Shown piece by piece: positions 1 to 10,228 of a stretch of 58,025 bases of DNA (its first letter is position 1; each line of letters begins with the position of its first letter). Made by a program: the position numbers and the translations under genes. The notes below the pieces were generated by a model. It ran no database searches. It was given only the letters and a program-made list of their open reading frames with translations, and was not told where the DNA came from. This DNA is from JABIDZ01 sp964619405 (GTDB taxonomy: Archaea > Iainarchaeota > Iainarchaeia > Iainarchaeales > JAAZKV01). The stretch is taken from the NCBI GenBank assembly GCA_964619405.1, contig CAZUCF010000006.1, positions 1-58,025 of the forward strand, written 5' to 3'.

Positions 1-24
1 GAAGAATAATTATTTCATTCACAA

Positions 25-61
25 TAGAAATCCAATAGGATTTCTACACGACCTTTGCGTG
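25..61. repeat. Two adjacent short hairpins at the scaffold start
   Basis: A perfect 9-bp stem (25-33 with 38-46, loop AATA) is followed by a short CACG/CGTG stem (47-50 with 58-61). They are less AT-rich than the surrounding sequence and resemble the hairpins at 55241-55292 and at the far end of the scaffold. No gene is seen here. Function unknown; it could be a transcription terminator or part of a dispersed repeat where assembly broke. Confidence 0.5.
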
Positions 62-135
62 CAAAAACTATTTATATTACTTACTTATTAATCTTTAATA
101 GTGTTTTTTGATTTATTTGGTTTAAAGTGGTTTTA

Positions 136-822
136 ATGGATAAGCGATGGAAAAACTTAGGGATAATTATTGTAGTAATTATCATAATTTTTGTTCTTGT
201 GAATTTATTCTTGTTGCCAAAAGAAGAGGAAGTTAAATTTTCAGAATTAGATTTTGATGAATTTGATTCGGAATTTTTAGTATTATATAATTTATTTGAA
301 TTAAGCGATTTGAATATTTCTTTGTTTAGACAAAATGATTTAACTTCTTTTGAATCTGACAAGGTTGAATTAGTTTATTCTAAAGAACAATTATTGGAGT
401 TTAAAGATAATTTAGTTGAGTTAAAATTGCGTGTTAGAGAAAAATTTGGTGACAAAGATTATACTCAATTTAATTCTCTTGTTGACATATACGTTAGTGA
501 AATTAATCTCAATATAAAATTAAATGAGTTTTCGGAAAAATTTAATTCGGTTATGAGTTCTGGTACGGCAAGGCTTTATTCAGAGGATGAATCAGAATAT
601 TGTTCTTTTGTTGGTGAGAATTATCCTGATTTGACTTTTGATTTTGAGGAAATTGATAATGATTTGGTGGAATTAGTTAGTTTGAATCACAATTATTATC
701 TAGAATATGATATCTTGGTTATTGATTATGATTTTGAGTTTTTTTGGGATAATTTAAATTATGCTTGGGATTCAATTTATTCTGATGTAATATACTGTGA
801 TGAAAGAGGGTTGATTGAATGA
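136..822 (+). CDS. Membrane-anchored acidic protein of unknown function
   Basis: I do not recognise this 228-residue protein. A short basic N-terminus (MDKRWK) leads into one hydrophobic segment at about residues 9-27. The rest is acidic and rich in Asp, Glu, Phe and Tyr, so it is probably a signal-anchored protein with an extracellular domain. I chose the ATG at 136 over the in-frame GTG at 127 because an AGTGG Shine-Dalgarno-like sequence lies five bases before it. Its stop codon overlaps the next gene's start as ATGA, so it is probably translated together with the large surface protein downstream. No catalytic motif is visible. Confidence 0.7.
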   Translation: MDKRWKNLGIIIVVIIIIFVLVNLFLLPKEEEVKFSELDFDEFDSEFLVLYNLFELSDLNISLFRQNDLTSFESDKVELVYSKEQLLEFKDNLVELKLRVREKFGDKDYTQFNSLVDIYVSEINLNIKLNEFSEKFNSVMSSGTARLYSEDESEYCSFVGENYPDLTFDFEEIDNDLVELVSLNHNYYLEYDILVIDYDFEFFWDNLNYAWDSIYSDVIYCDERGLIE

Positions 823-3733
823 ATTCAAAAATTTGGGTTTTGTTTTTAGTTCTAATTATTATTATTTCTTCTTTATCTTTTGTTTCCGCTGCTAGTTCCG
901 CTGCTTATATTGATCCAATGAATGCAGCGTTAAATAGAACTGCAACCGAATTAGCAAAAGGGCATATTATAGTTAATTCAAGTGGAATTGCGACACATGT
1001 TCGTGCATTAGATGGTTCATTGATTCCTTTTAGCTCTGATCAAGGACAAAAAGCTTTAACAGAAGTATTTAATTCATTTAGGGATAAGGCTGCTGGATCT
1101 GCAGCAAGTGGGCAAATTAATATTATTAACAATACTGCTTCTGGAAATGCAAGGGTGATTAATCAAGCTGGTGTTGGAAACAGCGTTAATAATGCGCAAA
1201 ATGTGGGTAGTGCGGGCACAAAAAGAGTTGCAACTCCTAGACGACCAGCGAGAGTTCCTACTCCTCCTCAGGGTGTTACTCCTACTCCTACTCCTGTTAC
1301 TCCTACTCCTACTCCTGTTACTCCTACTNNNNNNNNNNNNNNNNNNNNNNNNNNNNNNNNNNNNNNNNNNNNNNNNNNNNNNNNNNNNNNNNNNNNNNNN
1401 NNNNNNNNNNNNNNNNNNNNNNNNNNNNTGTTACTCCTACTCCTACTCCTGTTACTCCTACTCCTACTCCTGTTACTCCTACTCCTGTTACTCCTACTAC
1501 TGGTGGTGTTACTCCTCCTCAGGGTATTCCTAATATTAATCCACAACCAAGATTTAAATTGTCTAAAGTTATTAATGGTTGGACTTTAGCAGCTATTTTA
1601 GGGGGTGTTGATGATTTTGTTGTTTCGAGAAGCATTACTAATTTTGATGTTTTGGAAGATGAATTAAGCGCAGATATTCAAACTGATTCAATAGGAACAA
1701 GTTTGACTGAGTATGCTCTTGGTGGTGTTGGTGGATTGTTTACTTACTCATTAGGCGTGGGATTATTTAATCTTGGTGGTAAGTTAGGCAGATTAACTTA
1801 TTCGAAGTCTTCTATTGTTCAGAGATTGGTTATGGGTACAAAAATAGGTAGGTTGACATTGAGTCATATTGCTGGTTGGTCTGCTAAAGGACTTTTTTCA
1901 TCAGTGGTTATTGGTTCTATGGCTGGCGGGGTTATTGGAGAGTATCGGTTGATGAAAGATTGGGCGAACAATGTTTCTGAAGCAATTGGTAAATTAAAAA
2001 CAATTTATTCTAAGGGAATTGCATACTCAGATAATGAGACCATATATATAAATCATTTCCATGAAGAAGTGACTGGTGTTTCAAAAAATAATAGTTCGAT
2101 TAATGTGTTTGGAAACATTGACGATGCTGAGAATAGTCAGGTTAACTTTATTCTAAAAACAGATCTTGCTTTTTTAGAAGAAGTAGTTCCAGCTGATAAC
2201 GAAAAAGGAATTTTGCCTGTTTTCAATATGTCTCCTAATAAAAAGTTGTCTTTTGTTACAGAGCAAAGATCAAATCTTTCAAATGTTTATTCTACATTGT
2301 TTTTTAGTAAACTAGCTTTTAATGAACCAGAAAAATTGGGGAAAATGAGTGTTTGGGATAAATTTGTTAAAGGGGCTATTAGTGTTGCTGACAAAGTAAA
2401 TTTTGGTTTCTCGTCTGCTCGTAGAAGAGCATTAATTAATTCGGTTGATAGCCTACAAAAATTACTAAAAGATTTGCCTCCAGTAGATGGTGGAAAAATT
2501 AGTGTTCAGTCAATTAATTTAAAAAATCCCATAATTTACTCTGAGGGTTATTCTTGTAAAGCTAATTCAAAATACAATGATCAAGTAATTGATTGTGAGT
2601 TCTATAATAATTTTGATGAGGGAGTTTATCTTTTAGATTATCGCCAAATGTATGGTGCACCTAGTTATTTGTCAATAGGAGCACTTGCTGATAGAGAATC
2701 TAGTGGGGGGTTCGAAGGTTTTTTTGAAAAAGCAAAGTGTGGTCTTGTGACCAATATGCCGGCAAACCCAAAAACAAATAAATTATTTTGTTCACATGCG
2801 TTAGGCGAGTTATATGATTTGGATAATGATGTTTTTACTGATAAAGGAATGGATGAAGTAGATATTTATTTGTCTTTTGTTGAAAAATATTATGAGTATC
2901 TAACAAGAGAACCTACTCTTGGGTTTAATTTTATAAATGATATTTTTCCAGAAGAAGATTTGCGGTTTATAAAAAAGCTAGTTGATGCAAAAGGAAATTA
3001 TAATGAGTTAAAAAAATATAAATACTTTTTGACAACTGCTATACTTGGTGTGCCAATATTTGTTGTTGTTGGTAAAGGCGATCCTAATACAATATTTGAA
3101 AACTTTTTAGAAGGTGAGTTTGCTATTTCTTATGAAGGAGAAAAAAAAGCTGATACTAAAACTGATGATAAAGATGTTTTGTCAGGCCAGTCGCTTGCTT
3201 ATTATTTGAAGGTTTCTAATAAAAAGATTATTGGTGATCTTGGGCCTAGTGTTAGTGAGCTTAAAGGTGACATTGATGGGAAAACTGGTTCTGATAGTGG
3301 CAAAAAATCTAATGGGACTGCGGAAGTTTCTGGTGGGGCTAGTATTACTTGGAATAATATTTTGCCTACAAGAAAGTCAACAATTATTTTTCCTTCTGTT
3401 GATGGTAAACAATTAAAATTAGTTTTTGAGAAGAGTTCGTGGAATGGTATAAATTATTTGAGTGTTTACGAGAATGATTCAAAAGTGGATTGTTATTTTA
3501 ATGTTTGGGAAGGCATTTGGAATGCTCTTGGTGGGAAAAACACTCTTGTTTATGGTTTAACTGATAAGAAAGAGGTTTGTGATTATGCGGTTAATGGAAA
3601 GTTTATTGTTGATGCTGAGCTTGATAAGAGTGGAAGTTATTATTCTTTCAATATTACTAGTCCTTTAATCCCAACTAATTGTCAAGGAAAAACTTTTTCT
3701 CAGATTAATGATTCTTTAACTGTTACTTGTTAA
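819..3733 (+). CDS. Large exported surface protein with Val-Thr-Pro repeat linker (split by assembly gap)
   Basis: The N-terminal part starts at ATG 819 with a signal peptide (about residues 1-24, ending FVSA), then a Ser/Asn/Thr/Ala-rich region. It runs into a VTPTPTP repeat broken by 100 Ns. After the gap the same repeat continues, in the frame of the second half, through TGGVTPPQG into a region of more than 700 residues ending at 3733. The two halves are in different frames across the placeholder, so the true gap must be 3n+2 bases if this is one gene. That is the simplest reading, because both sides carry the same repeat and the second half has no start of its own except an internal TTG. 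The C-terminal part has two glycine-rich hydrophobic stretches early on and no obvious final anchor. No family recognised. The Thr-Pro linker suggests an extended, possibly O-glycosylated stalk. Confidence 0.75.
1275..1498 (+). repeat. 21-bp tandem repeat coding for VTPTPTP
   Basis: Units of GTT followed by three ACT-CCT pairs repeat on both sides of the assembly gap. The last units are shorter (VTPTP, then VTPTT). The repeat explains why the assembly failed here, and copy number may vary between cells. Confidence 0.9.
1329..1428. other. Assembly gap of 100 Ns
   Basis: Exactly 100 unknown bases, a standard scaffolding placeholder, sit inside the Thr-Pro repeat. The real length is unknown and must be 3n+2 if the surrounding gene is intact. 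Confidence 0.97.
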
Positions 3734-3834
3734 AATATCAGTTTGTTGTATGCCAGAATCCAAAAATTCCTACTTAATACCTAATTCCAGTTAAAACGTT
3801 ACATTTATAAACTCTGACAGCACCAAATATAATA

Positions 3835-3874
3835 ACCAACTTTGTAATTGTTCAAAGTTAATTTGGTCTTTTTT
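3835..3874 (+). terminator. Likely intrinsic terminator after the surface-protein gene
   Basis: A 7-bp perfect stem, AACTTTG with CAAAGTT, is flanked by an outer ACCAA/TTGGT pairing and followed by a run of eight Ts. It lies about 100 bases after the stop codon. Confidence 0.5.
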
Positions 3875-3910
3875 TTATGGCCTCAATTCAGTAGTTGGTT
3901 TTTAACCTTT

Positions 3911-3920
3911 ATTATAAAGG
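3911..3920 (+). promoter_or_regulatory. TATA-box candidate for the three-gene surface operon
   Basis: ATTATAAAGG lies about 28-30 bases before the GTG start at 3948. An imperfect hairpin (AACC-TTTA with TAAAGGGTT) overlaps it. Confidence 0.45.
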
Positions 3921-3947
3921 GTTAATTTTAGTTTCAGGGGTGTTGAC

Positions 3948-4505
3948 GTGAAAGATTTGTTAAATAACTTTTGTAAGTTGTTTGGTTTAACTTTAATATT
4001 GTTTTCTTTGTTTTCTTTTGTTCCAGCTTTTCCAGTTATTAATCCTAGTGAAATAGAAGTTAATAATTCTGAAGGATTTTTTTTTGTTGAAGTAACAAAC
4101 CCTTATGATGATACAAGAAGTTTAGATATAAATTTTTTTGTTCCAACTGATGTTCAAATAAATTCTCCTAAAGAAATTCCTGCCAATACAACTATTACAG
4201 CAAAAGTTTTTGTTAGAAACAATTTTTCTGAGTTCACAAAAATAAATTCTACTTTAGAAGTTTATTTGGGTGAAGAATTAGAGAGAAAAGAAATTTCTGT
4301 GAGATTTTATCCTAACCCAACAACAAATTCAACTAATATTTCAGGGAATTTTTTGGGATTAGATTCAATAACAAGCTTTTTCTCTTTACTAACCTTTTTT
4401 AGTTTTGAAAATATTTCATTGAATTTTATAGCAATGTTTTTCTTAACACTAATAATAATAGCATTACTAATAATGTTGATTGTTAGAATAGCAAGGAGGG
4501 TTTGA
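3948..4505 (+). CDS. Small exported Ig-like protein with C-terminal membrane anchor
   Basis: This 185-residue protein has a signal peptide (about residues 1-27, hydrophobic LTLILFSLFSFV), a beta-rich Ig-like domain with several N-glycosylation sequons, and one transmembrane helix near residues 157-178 followed by a short basic tail (RIARRV). It therefore sits in the cytoplasmic membrane with its domain outside. GTG is the start, with a GGGGTG Shine-Dalgarno-like sequence just before it. The next gene starts one base after the stop, so it is the first gene of a three-gene surface operon. No specific family is recognised. Confidence 0.8.
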   Translation: MKDLLNNFCKLFGLTLILFSLFSFVPAFPVINPSEIEVNNSEGFFFVEVTNPYDDTRSLDINFFVPTDVQINSPKEIPANTTITAKVFVRNNFSEFTKINSTLEVYLGEELERKEISVRFYPNPTTNSTNISGNFLGLDSITSFFSLLTFFSFENISLNFIAMFFLTLIIIALLIMLIVRIARRV

Positions 4506-4506
4506 A

Positions 4507-7500
4507 ATGAATAACAATGGTAGATTAAATAATATCTTCAAATTACTCGGAATAATTTTTATTTTATTATCAATAACTGTTTTTGCTAGAGCAGAAACAT
4601 ATTCTTTTACTTGTAATGACCCTTTTAATTGTTCTATAAAATCATATTGTCAATCTGTTCCAGGAGCAGTCCCTGGTTTGTTAGTTCATTATGGTACTGC
4701 AACAAGTTATGCTCTTGGTTCTCAACCAATAGAATATTCTTTTCATTCAACACAACCCGGAACAAATATTTGTTCAATAATAGTAAAGTTATCTGCTTTT
4801 CACTCTCAAGGGCAATCAAACGAGGTAACCGCATTATATGTTAACGGAGAACATGTTGGCACAACAAGTGATAATTATTGTAATGGTCCATCAACAGAAA
4901 ACTGTACTTTTTGTGGTATTGACACTCAAAACCTAGGCCAAAAAACAATTGTTTTACAAGAAAACAATGTTTTGAAAATTTATGGTTACGAATCACATGC
5001 TGTTGTAGGAGTTACTTTAGATTGTACAAAACAATTTGACCCAGATTCTTGTGAGTATAATAAGAGTCCAATTATAAGACAAATAAGCAATAAAATTATA
5101 AAATATAATTCTTCGTTTTCTATTGATTTGTGGGATTATGCAAGTGATCCTGATGATAGGTTAAGTGATTTAGAATTTACTTTTAATGTTAATAATGATA
5201 ATTTGGTTTGTTCTCTAAACGATAATAGGTATTTGAATTGTTCATCATCATTATTGTTAGGAAACACTATTATTGAAGTAACCGCAACAGATGATTGTGA
5301 TGCTTCTGCGAAAAGAGAATTTGTTGTTACAATAGAAAATAATCCGCCAACAATAAATATTCCTGACTTTGAAAAAAGTTGTTCAGCAAATTTAATCAAG
5401 TTCATTGATTTGAGAGACTATTCGAATGATGAAGAAAAAAATTTGTTAGAATATAGTATTGTTAGTCAATCAAATAATGATTTAATAAGTTGTTCTATTG
5501 TAGATGAGCATTATTTGTCATGTATAATAAATATTTGTGATAACAATTATTCTGATATTTCAATAAGAACTGAAGATATTTTTTCTGAATATGATGAAAC
5601 AACATTTAGAATTTCAATAAAAGATTTTCCACCTTATTTGAAAAAATCAATACCAGATTTTTGTATAAATGTGGATACTGTGAATTTATTAAATTTGAAA
5701 GAATATTTTTTTGATAGTGAAGATGGAAACAATTTAAATTTTACTTTATTACAAGATTCTCAAAATGATATTGTTTGTTCGTTAAACAATAGTTTTGTTT
5801 CTTGTAATATTAATACAAATGCAAAGACATTTAATGAAATAGAAATAATTGCAAGAGATTCTGCAAATAATTCAATTAAAGAAAGCTTTTTAGTTGAAAC
5901 AATGTGTTTTGAAAATAAGAAATTTGATTTTTCATCAGAACAAAAGTTTTTTTGTTTAGAAGATTGTACTTCTCACACGCAAGAACTAACTCTTACAAAC
6001 AATTCTGAGTATACATGTTTTGATTTTGAATTAGAGCATGATGAATATTTGAATGCTACTCTCTCAAATAGTTCATTTTGTATGAATAAAAATGAATCAA
6101 GAAAAATTTATTTGAATGTAAATACTTGTAATGCTGATAGAGCATTTTATGATATTAAAGTAAAGGATTATGAAAATGATATTGAATTGAATTTTGAATA
6201 CCAAATAGGAAATTGTACTTATTTTGGTGAAATAGAGGTAAGAGAATTTGATGGTTTTATTTGTAATAATACAAAAAAAGATTTTGTAGTTACAATAAAA
6301 AATAATAGTATTGAAGAAAAAACTTTTGTTCTTAATGCTGAAAATCAATTATTATTACCTTATTTTTCAAGAGATCAAATAAATATTCCTGCTTTTAGTT
6401 CAAGAGAAGTAATGCTAACAATTAATGCTAAAAATGTTTTAGGAAAACAAAATATTCAATTGAGTGCGACAACAGGCAATGAGCACATTGAGAAAAGATT
6501 AATTGTTGATGTAAAAGATTGTTCTGATATAAAAGAAAGAAATTTTTTAATTGAAACACCTAGTGTTTGTTTTGATGTTGCAAAAGGACAAATTTTTGAA
6601 GGTTCTTTTAATGTAAGAAGGGTTAGTAATGATTGTATTGATTGTTCGTTCAATGAAAAGAGTGTTAAATTATCAATGTATGGGTTACAAAATGAATTAT
6701 CAAATAATATAGTTTCTCTTTCAGGTACAACATCACAAAAAGTTTATTATTCATTAAAAATACCTAGTGATGCTTCAGCAGGAACAAGATTTATAACAGT
6801 TTCAGGACAAGAGTTGCCAGAAGGCCCTTTTGCTGAAACAGGTTTCGTGCAAGATGAAACAATTTGTTTAAATGTTTTGGGAACAAGTAGCTCTTCAATA
6901 AATCTTAGAACAGAATCAAAAGATATTGTTTGGTGTGATTCTGAAATATTTGAGTTAGAAATAATTAATGATGGGGACTTTGATGAAACATTTTCTTTGT
7001 CAACATTACAAAAACCAGTTGGAGTAAATGTTATTTTTTCTGAACAACAAGTAACAGTTCCAAAAAAGAGTTCAAAAATAATTTATGTTTCTGTTTCAAC
7101 GACAACTGATTCAAGTATTGCTGAAAACCAAAGTATTTTAATAAAATTAGATGGTAGACTTAAATTAGAATCAAGAATTTATTTTAACATTGTTGAGAAA
7201 CCATTTTTTGATAATGTTGAAATAATGAGTTATACTCAATTAATAGAAATGAATTCTAATTCAGAAAAAATATATTATATTCAAGTAAGAAATAATACTG
7301 ATTTTGAAATAAAGAATATTCAACTTTCATTTGAAAATACTCCTAATGGGATTGAAATAGAAAAAAAGTTTATTGATTCAATAAAACCAAAAGAAGTTTT
7401 GACATTAAGTGGTAAAATTGTTTCAAATGATGTAAATGGTTCTTTTTCAACATTTTTTGTTTTAGAAAAAGTTATTGAAGGGTTACCAAATCAATTATTA

Positions 7501-7731
7501 AATAAAAAAGAATTCCAGATTAATGTTCAATCACCTTCAAGCCAAAATGTTTTCACTGGTTTGTTTGGTTTTAATTTACTTGGTTTTGATGATAATGGTT
7601 CAAGCGGTTTTTTTATTTTCATTGGAGTAATGGGTTTATTAACTTTTTTACTCTTAATAGTTATATTGAGTGTTGTTTTTTCAGCTAGTTATTCTGAAAA
7701 AAAAGAAGTTTGGGTTGGTGTTAAAGAATGA
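4507..7731 (+). CDS. Large exported multi-domain adhesin-like protein with cadherin-like repeats
   Basis: The protein has 1074 residues. In order: signal peptide (about 1-29); a cysteine-containing N-terminal domain (about 30-180); three cadherin/PKD-like repeats whose edges are marked by SPII, NPPTI and FPPYL; several further Ig-like domains with paired cysteines and many N-x-S/T sequons; one transmembrane helix near residues 1035-1060; and a short cytoplasmic tail. The domain order suggests an adhesion or S-layer-associated protein outside the cell. Neighbouring genes overlap or abut (one-base gap before, ATGA overlap after), so the three operon products probably act together, perhaps as one surface complex. 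The domain assignment is from sequence pattern only. Confidence 0.8.
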   Translation: MNNNGRLNNIFKLLGIIFILLSITVFARAETYSFTCNDPFNCSIKSYCQSVPGAVPGLLVHYGTATSYALGSQPIEYSFHSTQPGTNICSIIVKLSAFHSQGQSNEVTALYVNGEHVGTTSDNYCNGPSTENCTFCGIDTQNLGQKTIVLQENNVLKIYGYESHAVVGVTLDCTKQFDPDSCEYNKSPIIRQISNKIIKYNSSFSIDLWDYASDPDDRLSDLEFTFNVNNDNLVCSLNDNRYLNCSSSLLLGNTIIEVTATDDCDASAKREFVVTIENNPPTINIPDFEKSCSANLIKFIDLRDYSNDEEKNLLEYSIVSQSNNDLISCSIVDEHYLSCIINICDNNYSDISIRTEDIFSEYDETTFRISIKDFPPYLKKSIPDFCINVDTVNLLNLKEYFFDSEDGNNLNFTLLQDSQNDIVCSLNNSFVSCNINTNAKTFNEIEIIARDSANNSIKESFLVETMCFENKKFDFSSEQKFFCLEDCTSHTQELTLTNNSEYTCFDFELEHDEYLNATLSNSSFCMNKNESRKIYLNVNTCNADRAFYDIKVKDYENDIELNFEYQIGNCTYFGEIEVREFDGFICNNTKKDFVVTIKNNSIEEKTFVLNAENQLLLPYFSRDQINIPAFSSREVMLTINAKNVLGKQNIQLSATTGNEHIEKRLIVDVKDCSDIKERNFLIETPSVCFDVAKGQIFEGSFNVRRVSNDCIDCSFNEKSVKLSMYGLQNELSNNIVSLSGTTSQKVYYSLKIPSDASAGTRFITVSGQELPEGPFAETGFVQDETICLNVLGTSSSSINLRTESKDIVWCDSEIFELEIINDGDFDETFSLSTLQKPVGVNVIFSEQQVTVPKKSSKIIYVSVSTTTDSSIAENQSILIKLDGRLKLESRIYFNIVEKPFFDNVEIMSYTQLIEMNSNSEKIYYIQVRNNTDFEIKNIQLSFENTPNGIEIEKKFIDSIKPKEVLTLSGKIVSNDVNGSFSTFFVLEKVIEGLPNQLLNKKEFQINVQSPSSQNVFTGLFGFNLLGFDDNGSSGFFIFIGVMGLLTFLLLIVILSVVFSASYSEKKEVWVGVKE

Positions 7732-10088
7732 ATTCAAAAATTTTAATAGTTTTAATTAGTTTTTTTGTTTTAATTAGTTTTAATGGCGTTAACGCATTAA
7801 CAATTAATGGTCCATCGTCAATGTCTTTGTGTCAGTGTGATACTGAGGCTCAAACTTTTTCGGTTTGTGCTGATATTACTGGCAATTATTCTGTGTCGGT
7901 TTCTGGTTTGGGTGCAAAATGGGTTGAAATTGCTCCTTCAACTTTGAATATTAATGCTGGTTCTTGTAAAGATTTTTTTGTTTTTGTTACTCCTGAGTGT
8001 TATGCTATTTCAGGTTCTTTTCCTTTTACAATAAATGTTGCTGGTGAACTAGATAATGAATCAAAAAATGTTTCTTTGTTTGTTGAACAATGTCACACAT
8101 TTAATTTTAATGTGACTCCTGAAATAAATAATTCTAATCCTTGTGAAAAAAATACTTTTAATATTTCAATTGCTAATACTGGAAAATTTACTGATGAGTT
8201 TGTTTTACTACAAAAAGGTTTAGATGATTCTTGGGTTTCTTATCCAAGAGAATCTTTTGTTTTGGGTAGTGGCGAATCATTAAACACAAGTCTTTTTGTT
8301 GAGAGTTTGTGTTCAACACCATCGGGTAGTTATCCTTTTACATTAACTTTGTCTAACACAAAAACAAATGCTTCTTCAACAAGAAATCTTGTTCAAGGAA
8401 TAAACAATTTTACTTCACTGACTAATGATTTGAGTACAAATATTTCTGTTTGTTCAGAAGAAAAAACAAATTTCGATGTTTTAATAACAAACAATTCAAA
8501 CAAGGATGATGAAGTTGAGATAATTATTGAAGGCGAAGATTTTATTTTAGTTGACAAAAAAATATTGTATCTTGCTCCACAAGAAACAAAAAAAGTTGTT
8601 TTGTCAGTAAACCCAGTTTCTCCTCAAACAACAGAATTCATTTTTTCTATGAAATCAAATAATTATGATAGTACATTTTCAAAAAGTGTTAATCTTGTAA
8701 TTAATGATTGTTATAATGTTTCAATAGAAAGAATTGGTACTCAAGAAAATTATTGTTTGGGTAATGTTTCTCAAAAATATTTAGTAACAAATAATGGCAC
8801 AAAAAATATTGATGTTAATATTTCTGTAACAGGAGTAAATGTTGAGCCAAAAAAGGTTAATATATTGTCTGGTTTAAGTGAGGAAATTGTTTTTAGTTTT
8901 TCAGAACAAGAAGGTTCAAAGAATATTGTTGTTTCTGCTGAAACAAATTTTTCAAAAGACACTATTAATTATACTTTGAATTTTGAGAATTGTTATGGGG
9001 CAGAATTATTAGTTCCAGAAATATCTGTTTGTTCTACAGAAAAAAGAATTGTTGATATTAAATTAAAAAATAATGGTACTCAACAACAAACATTTAATGT
9101 TTCAACAAATGCCGATTGGATTATTGTAAATAATTCTGAGGTGAGTGTTGAACCAAACTCTGAAAAAATAGTTTCTTTGTCTTTGGATGTTCCCCAACAA
9201 ATTGAATCAGAGTATTTGATAACAGCTGTTTCAGATAATTCAACTTTAACAAGAACCTTGCAAATAAATGCTCTTTCAGAAGAATTTTGTTATTCTTTTG
9301 AAGTAATAAAAAATAATGATGTAATTGATGTTAATTGTTGTGATGGTGCAATAAAAGAAATAATATTGAAGAACACTGGTAACTTTGTTCAAGATTTTTC
9401 AATTAGAAAGATTGCTCCTGAATGGGTTTCTTTTTCACACACGCAAGTTTCTTTAAGTCCAAATGAAGAAAAAATAGTTTATGTTTATTTTGCTCCACCT
9501 ATTGGGACTAATGGACAATTAATTGGTACTATAGAAATAAAAAATCAAAAGAATTTGTCAAAAACATTTGATTTTAATTTGAATGTGTTTGGTGGGAGTT
9601 GTGGAGTAGGTCTTAACGCTGATTTAAATGTTAATGGTGAAATTGCTTTAACAAAAATATTTACTAGAAAAGAAATAGATGTTGAATTTAATATTACAAA
9701 TGATTCAAATGTTGGTTTTAATGTGGTTGACATTAAAGTTCAAGAGTATCCTGATGCTGAAGTAAAGTTTGAGAGAAATATTTTTCTTTCTCCAAATGAT
9801 TCAACTAAAGCAAGGATAACTGTAAGCTTCCTTGAAAATCAAGAGCCTCAAGACAGAGAAGTTAATATTGATATTTTAACTTCTATTGGAGAATTCCAAA
9901 AGAAACAATTGATTAAATTTTCAGATGCAAACAAATCTCCAGTATACGATGAGGTTGCAATAACTGGCTTTTTTGCGCAATTAATTGCACCTGCTGCAGG
10001 AATATTATTATTACTAATAATACTCGTAATAATAGTTTTTGTTGCTCAAAGATCAGGTTCAAAATCAAAGTCTTCTAAAAAGAAATAA
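7728..10088 (+). CDS. Exported protein of repeated cysteine-paired Ig-like domains, C-terminal anchor
   Basis: The protein has 786 residues. A signal peptide (about 1-24) is followed by six or so repeats of an Ig/NEW3-like beta domain, each with a pattern such as S(V/L)C...F.V.N.G and usually two cysteines that could form a disulphide. A transmembrane helix (about residues 755-777) and a strongly basic tail (SKSKSSKKK) end the protein. It resembles the COG1470-type archaeal membrane-protein repeats, but that link is by pattern only. It is the last gene of the surface operon, overlapping the previous stop as ATGA, and is followed directly by a hairpin-T-tract terminator. Confidence 0.8.
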   Translation: MNSKILIVLISFFVLISFNGVNALTINGPSSMSLCQCDTEAQTFSVCADITGNYSVSVSGLGAKWVEIAPSTLNINAGSCKDFFVFVTPECYAISGSFPFTINVAGELDNESKNVSLFVEQCHTFNFNVTPEINNSNPCEKNTFNISIANTGKFTDEFVLLQKGLDDSWVSYPRESFVLGSGESLNTSLFVESLCSTPSGSYPFTLTLSNTKTNASSTRNLVQGINNFTSLTNDLSTNISVCSEEKTNFDVLITNNSNKDDEVEIIIEGEDFILVDKKILYLAPQETKKVVLSVNPVSPQTTEFIFSMKSNNYDSTFSKSVNLVINDCYNVSIERIGTQENYCLGNVSQKYLVTNNGTKNIDVNISVTGVNVEPKKVNILSGLSEEIVFSFSEQEGSKNIVVSAETNFSKDTINYTLNFENCYGAELLVPEISVCSTEKRIVDIKLKNNGTQQQTFNVSTNADWIIVNNSEVSVEPNSEKIVSLSLDVPQQIESEYLITAVSDNSTLTRTLQINALSEEFCYSFEVIKNNDVIDVNCCDGAIKEIILKNTGNFVQDFSIRKIAPEWVSFSHTQVSLSPNEEKIVYVYFAPPIGTNGQLIGTIEIKNQKNLSKTFDFNLNVFGGSCGVGLNADLNVNGEIALTKIFTRKEIDVEFNITNDSNVGFNVVDIKVQEYPDAEVKFERNIFLSPNDSTKARITVSFLENQEPQDREVNIDILTSIGEFQKKQLIKFSDANKSPVYDEVAITGFFAQLIAPAAGILLLLIILVIIVFVAQRSGSKSKSSKKK

Positions 10089-10094
10089 TTTTTG

Positions 10095-10130
10095 TAACTA
10101 ACTTTTATAGTTAGTTATTTATTCTTTTTT
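10095..10130 (+). terminator. Intrinsic terminator of the surface operon
   Basis: A perfect 8-bp stem, TAACTAAC with GTTAGTTA and a 7-base loop, is followed by TTTATTCTTTTTT, seven bases after the stop codon. Confidence 0.7.
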
Positions 10131-10228
10131 GTTTGAATTTTTTTTTTATAGTTATTTGTTTTTTTTTGTTTGAATTTTGTTTTTGTTTTTATAGTTAGTT
10201 ATTTATTCTTTTTTATGTGAATTCTTTT
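10103..10228 (+). repeat. Three imperfect tandem copies of a 42-bp terminator-region unit
   Basis: The unit begins in the terminator loop (TTTTATAGTTAG) and ends in GTTTGAATTT. Copies one and three share an identical 28-base stretch at 10103 and 10187, 84 bases apart; copy two is degenerate. The third copy runs into the start of the YbaK-like gene. Confidence 0.75.

Noticed and set aside
1171..1546. Frames of Leu, Ser/Arg or Cys/Tyr repeats across the N gap
   Set aside because: They are out-of-frame readings of the Val-Thr-Pro repeat.
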